Assembly: GCA_013397865.1 (NCBI GenBank)
Contig: VZTI01005025.1
Span: 127,535 to 191,534, forward strand
Length of the DNA: 64,000 nt
Source of the DNA: Struthidea cinerea
Lineage: Eukaryota; Chordata; Aves; Passeriformes; Corcoracidae
Reading direction: 5' to 3'
The position numbers were made by a program, and so were the translations under genes. Position 1 is the first letter of the stretch, and the number at the start of each line of letters is the position of its first letter. Positions 25,101 to 36,740 of the stretch are shown here, piece after piece. Under the pieces are notes generated by a model. That model was given only the letters and a program-made list of their open reading frames with translations. It did not search any database and was not told the origin of the DNA.

Positions 25101-28100
25101 GGAAATGCGGTTATCTCCAGAGCTCGGATGAGGGAGCTGTGATCCCAGAGATCTGATGGAGCCCGGCTGTGCAGGGACAGCTGCTCAGGGGCACCTGGCA
25201 CTTCCCACTTCACGATTTTAAAGACTGACCCAGATCGTAGCGGGTGAATATTCCCATATGGACAACGAAGGATCCCGAGGGAGAAGCAGCGGAGCAGCGC
25301 TGGAGGTCCCACGCTTGGGACATAGGCTGTACCCAGGCACAGCTCCACAGCCTTACCTGGAGGTGCCAGGGCAGCTCCCACAGCGTCGTAATGGTGCTGC
25401 TGCACCTTTGGCACATCTGCACATGTCCTGGAAGGGAAAGCAGCACACTGGGGCAACCAGCATTTCAGGCGAGGCAGCTGCCTAATTTTACTCCCATGTT
25501 TGTTATCCCCAGAAAGGGAAGCTGATGATGGATCTCCAAGTAGGTTCACCAAGGTTTGAGCTTTTTTGTTTGTGGTTTGTTTTGTTGGGTGGTTTTTGTT
25601 TGGTTGTTGTTGTTGTTTCTAGGGGGAAAGGTTTGGGTTTTGTTCATTGCTTTTTTAAATCTTTGGGGGTGTTTTTGTCTATCTCTTTTTTATTATTTAA
25701 ATTGCTATTCTGGTCTTCCTAGGTAGCATCCTTTTTTTTTTTCTCCCAGAAAACCAGAAGAACAGCTGTCAACAAAATATACCTCTACTGTCATAACAAC
25801 TCAGAAATTCAGCACTGGTGGAAGTTTGTCAGTCTCTTCAGTAGGGTAATTTTAGTGGTATGTTAAATTATTTATTTTCTGACCCTTTATCTTCTTTATT
25901 CTCCTCAACAATATTGACAGCTACTGTCTTTCAAATTCAGGAGCCAAAAAAGGTTGGTCATTTATAAAATTCTCCCTGTAATGACCTTTTCTGGGATAGG
26001 GCTCTAATGAAGTTGCTGTAATGAACAATGACTGCTGGAGCACAAACAGCCTCATCCTGCATACAGCACGTTTCCTGCAAATGCATCTTCCAAGTGCCAG
26101 AGTCCCTCTGACTTTTTTAGGCCCCCTTTAGGTACTGGTTTCTTACCTGTGTGGAAGAAGGAGTGGATTTTGATCTCTCAGAAACTCTCCCAGATGCAGA
26201 ATCACCTGCCTGTGGGAGACTTTCAGCTGATGGACGCTTGCTGGTACACTGCCCGTCCCCTTCGTTGGGATCGCACCTGCTGGTCATGTTCCGTGGGGGA
26301 GCAAAAGGCAAAGGAGGAAAAACATCTGGTGATTTTTGTTCAGAGGGAACTTGGCAGAAAACCTCATCATTTTGCATCTTCCTGCTCCCATTTGGGTTGG
26401 AAATATGGACAGGAGGCCCTTTGGGATTCGACAGCCTCTTCTGCAGGGGTGGCTTATGCAGTGGGAGGTGTTGTGAGCTGCGTGGTCTTTGACTGACCTT
26501 TCGTTCCATGTATTTGATCAGTGCACTGTGCTGGATTTGTTTCAGCTCTGTCCTGGAGACACTTGAACTGGAAAGTGCCCTTTCTCTGATCTCCAGATCC
26601 CTTCTTCTGGATGCCACTGCATTTTGCTCAGTGATGTCATCCCTAACTTGACTCCATGATATTTCCTTGTCCATTAGGTGATTGAGCTTCTCAGGCTCGG
26701 AGTAGCACAGTTTCTTTTGCTCTTGGGTTAACCTTTTCCTTCCCCCCACTTGACCTTTTTGTGGCCTCCTTATTTCTTCATCTCTGTTGAAACTTTCCAA
26801 GGATTCTAGATGAGAAGGGGAGCAAGGAACAGGTTTGGCATCCTCGCTTGCACTGGATAATGAGAAAGACCGAAGCTGTTCAATTGATGGCCTTTTAGAG
26901 GATTTCTGTTTCAGTCTGACAGGCAAACTCATCTGCAAATCTTTTCTTTTAAAGGAGGTTTCTTTGAGAACCTTTTTCTGAGCCACTTTAATTTTCTCTA
27001 TATAGTCATTCTGGAAACTCTCTTCTGTGACTGTGGCAGGACTCCTAAGAAAAAGATCTTTGGTCTGGAGCAAGAGATCATCAGCACTGTGCTGATGGTG
27101 GTGGCTGCTCCTCTGAAGTTGATGGCCTTCTCTTTGTATCTCTAGACACTGTGCTAAGGCAGCATAGCTGCTTGAAGGAATTTCCTTTGGTGAGCTCCTT
27201 GAGTCCTTTTGACTGTGGGTGAGCTTGCTGGGGTGCAGGACATTGGTGGTTTTCCCTGCAGAAAGATAGGAAAGCATGGGAGTTGCCTGCCTGGTTATTT
27301 GTTCACCAGCATGGTCCTCCTGAAGCTGTCTTGAGAGCTGTGTTTGAAATACAGGCTGGTGTTTCTGAACAGGAGGTTCCTCTTGTTCCACACGCATGCT
27401 GAGGTCGGGACTGCTGTTATTACCCTGGTTTTCTTTCTGGACTTCACATAATGACTGAGATGTGGAATCTTCCTTTGGTCTGAAAAAAGCCATTTGGCTT
27501 GTGCCATCACATTGCTTCCTTCCCTGATCCGATTCCTCACACTGAGGGTGCTCCACTTCAATAGCATTGCAGCTGCAGGACAATGGTGATCTCTGCACTT
27601 TGTTTTGCTGGTTTGGGACTGGTTCACTAATATCGCTCACAATTTTTCCTTCAGAATCATAGCACTGATTTTTGTCTGTGCAACTGTTTAGCTTCCTGGG
27701 AGTATTTTCATTTAGAAGAGCATTCTCCATATGTTTTAATTCCAAGCTGTCCTCAAACACATCCTGATCCATGTCTGAATGCCACTTGGCATGGAGCAGA
27801 CCCTGAGTACAGGGCAAGGACTCTTTCCTCTGGCGGGGCCCTGGCACAGTGCTTGGCAGAGCTGATTCTCTGGCACTTGGCTTAGGCACACCCCAGGGAC
27901 ACTGTTTGACTTCCTGTGTATCATTAACGGTTTTGGGGTTGGAATGTGCTTGGTGATAGGATTTGGAGTTCATGTCTTTGGGAATTTTATTAGCATGAAC
28001 TGAATTATGAGCAGAAAGTATTTTGGGGACATTCGCCACAGAGTCTGTCTTTAAATATTCTTGAAAAATGAATGAAGAAGGTCTGCTGAAAGTGTGTGGA

Positions 28101-28882
28101 TTGCTTCTCTTTGTAGGTTGTTGTGATGGGCTCCACTCTCTGTTTTCCTCCATCTTTAGCCCCTCAACTTTTGATACCTCATTTGTAAAATCAGAAGAAA
28201 GGCCCTTGTTTTCCAGAGTCTTTTCCCTATTAGGCCCCACATCTTGCTCTGTAACTGCATCCCAATGTTGACTCCATGGCACATCCCTATCTGCCAGCTG
28301 GCTGTCCTGTGCACCAGGAGCTGGCTGTACACTACACTCAGTGTGCCCTGCAGAGCCTTGTCTCCCTCTTGACTTTTCCAAGTGTCTATTAGTGATGTCA
28401 TAGCTGTCAAGTCTCATGGGAGGGAATGGTGGAGGTGCTGCCAGGGCTGGAGGATTTGAAGTCCTTTGGGTAGGAGTGATTCCACAGTGATCTGTGAGAC
28501 TAGTGCTGTGAGAGTTGTTGTGGGTGCTCAGGTCTGGTGCCTTGTATGGCTGGGGGGATCTGACGTCCGAGTGTGCAGCACTGAAATTACTAATTCCTGT
28601 TACATATTCTGAGTCCATGTGAGAGACCTGCTCTGGAGGCACACAGCAGTATTCACCATGGCATGATGGTGTGGGGTACTCTGGAACATTTGATCCTCTT
28701 GAGAAAGAGCTGTAAGCAGAATCTCCCCTTCCAGGGAGGTGCAAGAAATGGTCCATGCTGCTGATTGACTTCACTGATGAAATATGATCATTTTCAGAAG
28801 AGGTCACAGGCTCTACCAGCTTTCCAGTTCCGCCACCTTGCCTGTCAGTCCATCTTTCTATCTCATTCCCAGCTGAAGTCAT
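19117..28882 (-). CDS. SHROOM1: SHROOM1, actin- and ROCK-binding Shroom family protein
   Basis: Coding exons on the minus strand: 28882-26147, 25427-25357, 24633-24058, 22655-22508, 21354-21082, 19371-19117. All have AG/GT borders and compatible phases and give 1352 codons plus TAA. Near the N-terminus is GDSAYSSFSRGSN (about residue 51). The ASD1-like actin-binding segment KKVLKETSFKRKDLQMSLP is at about 630-650, followed by LCYSEPEKLNHL near 720; both match human SHROOM1 as I remember it. The last four exons form the ASD2 coiled coil that binds Rho kinase, including FERYMMFIGDLEKVVSLLL and QREDAKDLKENLDRRKRVVS. There is no PDZ domain, as in mammalian SHROOM1. The protein is much longer than human SHROOM1 (about 850 residues), mainly in the central disordered part. 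The start ATG at 28882 is the first in this exon, but an upstream exon may extend the N-terminus. Shroom proteins organise apical actomyosin. Confidence 0.9.
22981..23991 (+). mobile_element. Solo LTR in a SHROOM1 intron
   Basis: The termini TGTAGTGGGTT and AACCCGCTACA form an 11-bp inverted repeat with one mismatch. AATAAA occurs near 23690 and 23841. AGTAT occurs just outside both ends (22974-22978 and 23992-23996), although two bases separate the left copy from TG, so the duplication is probable only. The element lies antisense to SHROOM1 between the exons at 24058 and 22655. It contains a 58-base assembly gap in a CpG-rich part. Confidence 0.8.
23163..23220. other. Assembly gap (58 N)
   Basis: Undetermined bases inside the GC-rich part of the intronic LTR, directly after CTGCCGCCCC. 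Confidence 0.97.
25357..25427 (-). other. SHROOM1: 71-nt internal SHROOM1 exon, Cys-rich
   Basis: Bounded by a strong acceptor (pyrimidine tract then CCAG) and a near-perfect donor (CAG|GTAAGG). The length is 3n+2, exactly what is needed to join the preceding 912-codon exon, which ends in phase 0, to the next exon, whose open frame needs two carried bases; joining those two directly meets a stop at the third codon. The exon encodes MCRCAKGAAAPLRRCGSCPG, with four cysteines. It is inferred from splice sites and phase, not homology. Confidence 0.65.
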
Positions 28883-29696
28883 GTTGTAGTATTTCCAGAA
28901 ATCCAAGTCTGATTAAAAGTCCACAACCAAGCTGTTAGAAATGAACATTTTTCTCTACAGTCACATTGCAATAATATCTAGATGATCCTAAAATGAAAGA
29001 GAAATACATTAAAAAGACTCAGTGGGAGGATTCTCATGGCACATCTTGGAAAACCTTTCCCAGAATCCTATAAAAAGTGGTTTGAGACTGACAGACCATC
29101 TTGATGAGACATTCTGCTGTCAGTCCCAAATCACAGATTTTAAAAGATGGCTAAATACTTATGGCTACAGCTCAGAACTCTCCTGCAAACCCCCAAATGG
29201 ACTAGGAAAAAGCACCAGTATAGCGTTCATATACAACAAATACACAGTTTTTGCAGAATCTGGAAGACAGCCTGTGTTTATCAGCACCACTTGACTGTTC
29301 CTCTCTGATTGCTGTACATGATGCCCATAGGTTTAATTTAACAAATGGATCTCCACAAGCAGCCAAGAGAAAACAAGCAGGAGATTGCACCAACAGTGTG
29401 ACCGTCTCAGCCACCCCTGCCAGCTTCAAATGCCCTGACACACTCCCAGGCAGTAGGAGCCCCACATAAAAGACTGAACCTGGCACCAGAGTGGTGCTAG
29501 CCAGCAACCTTGTTTAGTAATTCTCATTTAAACCAGCTCTGGAAACTGATTAGTTATTGAAAGAAAGCAAACAAACAGTCTTGAAAAGCTTCATCAACAA
29601 GCTGCTCCAGTAACAGGCCTTCTGAGGAGAAACAAATTGTGTCCAGATCCCTCCAGAATATTATATGTCTGATTTATTCATAAAGGTTGAACTCAC

Positions 29697-29751
29697 CAGA
29701 CACTAATCTGCCATTCCCAATATCGTATTTCTGTGGTGGGGCCTCATAAAA
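29697..29751 (-). other. SHROOM1: Probable upstream SHROOM1 exon
   Basis: A 55-nt stretch with a good acceptor (CCTCTCTTTCTGCCAG) and donor (G|GTGAGT). It is open through YEAPPQKYDIGNGRLVS and ends with one base that joins the acceptor before 28908 to give a GAC codon, so the reading continues DLDFWKYYN into the exon containing the ATG at 28882. The result resembles the SLDLW motif I recall near the human N-terminus. It contains no in-frame ATG, so a further 5' exon would be needed if it is translated. Confidence 0.5.
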
Positions 29752-32700
29752 CTGGCAGAAAGAGAGGTTTCAGGGTGATGTTTCTCTTTAATTTAAAAAA
29801 AAAAAAAAAATCACATTCCTGCCTTGTTTCAAAGACAGTCCTGGTACCATTAATTTTGAGCCAAAGGAAGAGATGGATGGAAGCCAAAATATACAAGTTA
29901 GTCTATAAATGAAACTCAGACTGCTGGGGCACACTAAATAAATTAACTTGTTTCTGGGAAATGAAAACAGCCTAACACCACAAAATGGGAATTTACCTGC
30001 TGTTTTTTGGGGGGTTTTTCTGTTTGTTTGGTTTTTTAACATTTCAGTAAGAAACCAACTCAAGGATGTCTGGAGTTCTTTCCCTCTTTACCGATGATTT
30101 AAAACCTAGCTGTGAAATGTAATTGTCCCTGAGTAACAGGATCACAAAGGAAATAGGAAGCATCAGTGGCTGGTGATGCCGTTCTCCATCCTTTTCACCA
30201 TGGCGTATTGAGGAATTTAAAGAAATAAAAACCTGAGATACTTGGTGAAAAGAAAACCTTGGATTTTCTGAAACCACTGAGAAAAAAAAGCAGCCGAATG
30301 ATTGCAGTGACACTAACTGCAGACTGGGAGGGTACCATGGTGTACCACTGCCGTTACATTTCCTAAGCAAACAGAATGCTCTGGAAGTCTGGCCCATGGC
30401 AGTGACCGCTGGGTCTCACTGAGCTGGGAGAGCTCAGTGGTACCTGGAGGTGCTGTGGGTGCACAGGATCAAATCCCACAGGAGCCACATTCCACAACAG
30501 ACACAGAAGACAGATTCCTCTGTCATTCTTATCTCCCTTGTTTTAACCAAATTTTTCTCCCATTGGAACCTCTCCAAGCAGCTCTTACTGATGGTGCTGT
30601 AAATAGACTGAGCCAAGTCTTTGTCTGGGATGTGCTGGCACAGTTCCATGGAAGTTAATGGAGCCACCCTGATTTACAATGAGAATTTGGCTCTAACTTT
30701 TCATGGCAATGTGTAGAATCCAAGTAACAGTTGTGATTTGGTTCGTGTCTATCAATGGAAGTACTGTCCTGGTTTCCTATACCAGTCATTTCCAAGATCT
30801 CTTTTCCCCCATTGTTTCAAGCTCCTCATTGGGATTTACAGTGAAGTTGGCAATACAGTGAAGAATTTTTGACTCAAGTTTTTATGATGATACCAGAAAT
30901 AATAGGAAATATAATTTCAGTATCTTGGAAGACTGAGGTAAGAATCTCTGACTGATTCTGAAACACACCTTAGGGAAAATATGTAATATGTCTTAGTCAG
31001 CAGAATCGTTTATCTCAGTGTGTTCAAAGAACTATGTGGAAACTGCCGTCTCTTTCCCATGTAAGAGAAAATCATTAATGTCCTTAAAACTCAACTAACA
31101 TGAACAATGTCATTATTGTTCTCAGCAGGGAGGTGGTAGAGCTCCCTCGTGGACTGTGCTGTCTCTGGGTCTCAAAAATATTCTGGCAAGGCTGGAATAC
31201 AATGTGCGCATTCCAGACCAGCTTGCAATACTTGCATTGTAAACCACTGAAAACAAGAAGAAAAAGGTTAAATTAAAGTATATCAGAACCAAAACCACTG
31301 AAAGATGAAGGGAAGTGTATTAACAGTGTAGGGATGCAGGGAAGTATATTCGCTCCATGCCCAAGGAAGAAAAAAGGCCACTATCAACCTATTAAGTTCC
31401 AAAGTTGTTTGCTTGTTGTTTTTTGTTGTTAAAAACAGAGGCGAACTTGACTTCCATCCACATCAACCTGTTCTGTTATAGAGAAAGGTGATTTGCATTG
31501 CATAATCTTGAATTCTTTGCAACCAACTCAGTAGGTCAAAGCCTCATGTCTGTCAAATTAACTCTGTACAAAGAAAACTTAGTGACTACTCCAGACCACA
31601 TTCAGTGAACAACTTACCTGTCTTATAAGGGCAAGATTTATTATAATTACAGTTTGGTCTTGTTTGACCTCGTTTAGAGTTTGATAGGTGCCGTAATTGA
31701 TCCATAACTCACCTGCACTTCTATACAATGCTTGCCCAAACAAATCATCACCCATCAGAAACACAGGTATCAATCTCTATCAAGTCTCTCATTTTCCCTC
31801 AACAACCCAGGAAAAACAGCCCCTGGCACATAACACAGTCTGTATTAATTTTGTACTTGTGGAGTTCCCTTGAACTGACCAACACAATCTTCCCATCACA
31901 GAAGCAAGAATGAGCATTTTCCTTAATAAACACAAGCACAGTTCAAACCTTCCTGGCTCTCTTTCTGTGGAACTGCCCTTTTTATACAAATGGCTCCATG
32001 AAAATAAAGGGGAAACCCACAGCTGTTAATCTGGATCAAACTACAGTACACAGGTGTTCTCCAGAAGAGAACAAGTGTGCACAATGTGAAGCAAACACCT
32101 TGACCAACCTACCAATATTATGTCATATCCACATTTGTGAATGACCTGTTCCTTATCAAAGGGTAAACACTTGATGTAAATATTAGCTGAAATTCGTCAG
32201 ATTCCAATCAGTTGCACAGTCCGCAGCACCTGACCCATCTGCTCCCCAGATCATGAGATCTCATTGCTACAAAAGATCACCTGAGAGACTCTTGCTTTAG
32301 CAGAGTCCTCCTGGCTGTCCCAGGGCAGCCTAGAGAGGCCAGAATCCTGGGGAAGTCAGGTGCAGTCTCTGGCAGGTGCAGTTTCTCCTAGAAACCTTCA
32401 GTAGGTCATCGGTTGATGATCTAGCCCAGATTCCCTGTTCTCCATCCAGGTCTTCCTGGACAGAAACCCGTGGCCCTGCACAGCATGGATGCATTCTTAG
32501 CGACTGTATCTCTGAGATATGAGATGTCTGGAAATAAGAGCTGGTCCTTTGGCCAGACTTTGAAACATCCAGAAACTCCAGACAAATGTCTGAAGTCTTC
32601 AAATTCCATCACTTTTACATGACTGTTGAAAGGGTGAAAGAAATTGAAGGATACAACATTCAGGAAAGTGTGGCTGGCATTGCCTTTGTGCCCAGCATCT

Positions 32701-35700
32701 TTGAAAGTCACTATTTCTCTCTTTCTCTGCCTTTTCTTTTTAATAGATACTTTCTCTTTGTTACTATTTGTTTCTAGCCTATAATCAACAATTTTATCCC
32801 CTTGGACTTTCAACTTTAGGTTTCAAGCAGGAAGGCAAACATAGCAGATGATGTTGCCTTTGGTTGACTGAAAAAACACACTTTCTGCTAATCTGTATTT
32901 TTTTTGCTAAAATTTCTGAAGACTCTAACCCCCGTTTTTCTAATTTAGTGCAATTTCCAGAACTATCATGCAGGTAGGTAAGGGTCACCAAGAATATTGT
33001 GCATCAACACCCAAGGACAAAGTCTCACATTTGGCTTCCAGGCTCAGTGAAAGGCTTACCCTGCTACTGGGAGCCAGGGAAGTCAAAGTGTCACACAGTC
33101 CCAAAACAGAGCCTAAGTGGGATTTAGAGGAGGTTTATGCCTTGTGTGCACAAAATAAATTTTGCCATAGTTTGAGGTATGTAAACGTTTCCAGTAAAAC
33201 CCATGGATACACACTTGAGGCTTTCTGGAGCAATTCAAAGTGTTGTGAGAAATTTAGAGAAGGATGAAAGTAATAATAATAATGCATCTCAGTATCCCCT
33301 TTTTTGTGTAGGGGCATAGACAAACCTTCCTAAACTTCCTCACCCTGCTATGCCAGGCTCTCTACAGAAGGAAGAGATCCCTAGTGACCAGCATGGGAGC
33401 TTTGCTGGAGCCACAGTGCCAGAATGGGTCCATCCTACACCTTCCTGGTATCACTTCCCATAGGATGACATCTCACTGCTGGACAGGAACATTTGGCATT
33501 TGCCTAACATGCCTACTGGGTGATGAAAAGCTGTGGCCCAAATAAACTGTTTTTGGAGGTGAGAGCTCTGGCCCAATCTCTGGCCAAGGATTTAATGAGG
33601 AAGATCAGGTTTGGTGATTCTTCACAGCCCTGGGAGAGACCTTTTCTGAGCACCCAGCAGAGTCTGACCTTTTAATTATAGCAGTCACCCACCACATACC
33701 TCTCCATTGTCCTTGAATTCCCTGACTTTCCTTATTCAGCCTCAAAAATTTGTATTGGTTTCCATCAGCATTAGTCTCTATTCTATTAAACACTGAACAC
33801 TTTTTGTTTCTTCCTCTGTAAGTGCTTCTCAAAAAATGCTTTTGCCAGAAATCACAGTTTCATCCCAAATGTATGCATTTCCTCACAACCATTTCCATTT
33901 TATCCCTTTTAATGACATCATAATTTTCCTTATTTCTTTTTTAAATCTGTGAACACTGAAAAGTGTTAGCAGAGAAATTTTCCAGCTTTCTGCAGCACTC
34001 TGTGAGAGCTCTGTTTCTCATAGAAACTATGAAAAACAGTGCGATGATTTTGTAAGCAAACTTCCTCTATCTTGCACCTGCAGCTGTGATGTAGTATTTT
34101 TATGATATTGTCTGGGAAAATATTCCGAAAGGTTTCAGCCAACCGGTACGGGAGGCGGATGGTCGGTGACCAATGACCTTATGCCATGCTGGCGACCCAA
34201 GTTATATAAATCGATTTATAATTAATTAAATTGGTTACTATTGCTCCTGAACTTGCCGTGTCATTCCTCGCCATTCGTGCCTGAGCAGTGACATCTAACC
34301 AAGTTCCTTTGATGCCATAAATTTACCCCCATACTGCTTTTACAGGCTACAAAAACACCACAAGAGCATTAAAAAATTACAGACTCTAAAGTACTAAAAT
34401 CCAAAAAGAAAAAATCTAATGACACTGTTGATTTTTAAACATATGCCTTTAGAATTAATATATATTATTAAATTAGCTAATTAATACAACAGAATTTAAT
34501 TAATATATATAACAAAGATGTTTTCTCATTTCTACCTTGTTGACTGCTTCCCAGTAAGGCTGTCCAAGAAACATCAGAGAAAAATAAAATTCTCATAGTC
34601 CCCCTGACCTACTCCTGGCTGCACTGAGCTTCCTACAACTTAGGCAGCAAGTCAAGCTCACAAGAGAAGAAACTGGCCTTTAAATAGGGGTAATCCAGTT
34701 CCACAACTCCTTCCAGTGACATGGTTTTAGTCCAGAATCCTATGAGTTGGTAGTTGGTTAGCAAATTTTAAAACTGCAAGCACATTTTTAAAAACATGTT
34801 CATTATTAATTGCCTATAATTAGAAAAACCCAAGTGCTTAAAACAGGCAGCTTCACCAGCTGCCACACATCCCAAACCCAATGCATGCCCAGCACTGCAT
34901 GGATCAGAATTTGCCTTTTCCAGCTTTATCAGAGCTCTGGGAGAGCTGATGCTCACTCAAACTTATTAGTGAGTGTTGGCTGGTTGGGAAATGTCATGAA
35001 GTCATCTTATCTTTGAATAATTGTGGTTTTCTGGCACCTACATATGCTTTACTCTAATATAAAACAATTCTCAGAAGCTTTATGAATGGCTCTGTAACTG
35101 CAGTCCAAGAGTCCTTGACAGAACAACACCGCAGATTCCAATTTCTACATGCTGTACTTATGCTTTCCACAGACTAACATGCCATGAGAACAAACATTCC
35201 TGCTGCAGCTCCAGTTTTAGACAAGGATGGATCCAGAGGCACTGGCTGGGGAAGGAGCAGTGTCCAGTTTGCCTTAATGAAGTGGGATTATATATATTAT
35301 TCACATATATAAATGTATGTGTTTGTATAATCTAAATTATGGCTTCAGATGGATCAAAAAATTCATTCTCTGGTCCCTAAATGCACTAAGAAGCTTTTTG
35401 CTGAACTTTGTAAGCTTTAGACTGTGTGCTATGAACCTCATGAAGATACAGAAACATACTCTCTTCACTACATTCCCAAAGTCATTTCCATCTAGGGAAT
35501 GCTGACAGGTAAAATACGGGATAGAGAATCCTACCAGACCTTCCCAGAGCAGAGGGTGACATGGTCAAGCTGGCTCACCCAGATTATCCCAGAGAACAGG
35601 AGAGCACAGGAATTACCTTGTGGTATGTGGAAAACTTCCAAGCACTGAATACAGGTGAGGAGACTGAAAACATGAGAGAAACAGGGAGAAAGCGAGCACA

Positions 35701-36484
35701 GATGTGGAAATGGAGCTTCATCTAACAAAACAAGCTCCCTGTACCTCACAGTATATCTAACAAATTTCAATCATACACTGCCACACCGGTAGGACTCTGC
35801 CTTATCATGAAATCATTTGAGTCCCACAGCAGGAGCAGAGCCCAGGCCTCTCACCTTCTCAGCACTCATTCTAACTGCAAATTCATTTTTTTAATACTTT
35901 ACTACCCTCAGAAAATCATGTAACTTTTCCATTCTTTTGTAGCAGCAGTCTAAAATAAAATTAGCAAACCATATTAGCACTTCCATTTTCTTGTATACAA
36001 ATCATGGACTATGAAGTCTTATCAATTAATTTGGTATTTTAAAAAAGCCGTTAGCTCTTTCTTATTTTAACATAGGAGACAGAAACTATTCCTTTCCAGA
36101 GGATGTCTGTTTTCAGTCTAATTCATCCAGATGTTAAACATAATTGCGCCTGCCTTTGGGCTGGGGCAGACAGTAATGCAATATCCAGTTACTACAGAAC
36201 ATTTCGCTGGAACAAGAGGAAACCGCCAAATAAACACAAGAAACAATATATTAGACTGCTCTGTTCCTTTTGCAAATATCGCATTCCAGTATTTTCCCAT
36301 AGCTTTCATTTGGTCAGGATTCATAAGCATTTATGCTTAATCTCACTAAATGTATCACTGGTTTCCACAACAAAAAAAGAAAATCTGGATTAGTAGTTAA
36401 AAATAATCTGGAAATACCCAATAGTTACATTAGAGCAGGTTTAGTGGTGGGGTGGGGGTCGCAAACTCTTGGTCTGCAAAGAGC
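29752..36484. other. Intergenic or SHROOM1 5' region
   Basis: No gene recognised. It holds a 16-base poly-A (29795-29810). Splice-like borders around 31617-31775 on the minus strand could mark a SHROOM1 5' exon, but this is unproven. A CpG-rich segment at 34109-34293 is listed separately. SHROOM1 5' UTR exons and promoter probably lie somewhere here. Confidence 0.45.
34109..34293 (+). mobile_element. Possible short or degraded LTR-like element
   Basis: A 185-bp segment starting TGTCTGGGAAA and ending GAGCAGTGACA, with TGTC/GACA inverted ends and a TATATAAA box near 34204. It has about nine CpGs in an otherwise CpG-poor neighbourhood. No target duplication was found, so the identity is uncertain. 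Confidence 0.3.
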
Positions 36485-36740
36485 ATCACAGAATCACAGA
36501 ATGGTTTGGGTTGGAAGGGTCCTTAAAGATCACCTTGTTTCACACCCTGCCATGGGCAGGGACACCTTCCACTAGACCAGGCTGCTCTAAGCCACATCCA
36601 ACCTGACCTTGAACACTTCCACAGATGGGGCAGCCACATCTTCTCTGGGCAGCCTGTGCCAGGGCCTCATGACCCTCACAGGGAAGAATTTCTTCCCAAT
36701 GTCTAAACTAAACCGACCCTCCTTCAGCCTCCCTCCAGAC
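36485..36740 (-). mobile_element. CR1 LINE 3' fragment
   Basis: The plus strand shows the rc of the CR1 end: ATCACAGAATCACAGAATGG, then GGTTGGAAGGGTCCTTAAAG, CTGCCATGGGCAGGGACACC and GGCAGCCTGTGCCAGGGCCT. It is a 5'-truncated, non-coding copy. Confidence 0.9.

Noticed and set aside
25022..25552. A 176-codon minus-strand open frame between SHROOM1 exons
   Set aside because: The frame differs from that of the 71-nt exon, which is supported by splice sites. It ends and begins without exon borders and has no Shroom resemblance.
28904..28906. TTG upstream of the first SHROOM1 ATG as start codon
   Set aside because: It lies just after a good acceptor AG (28909-28910), so these codons are more likely joined to an upstream exon or are 5' UTR.
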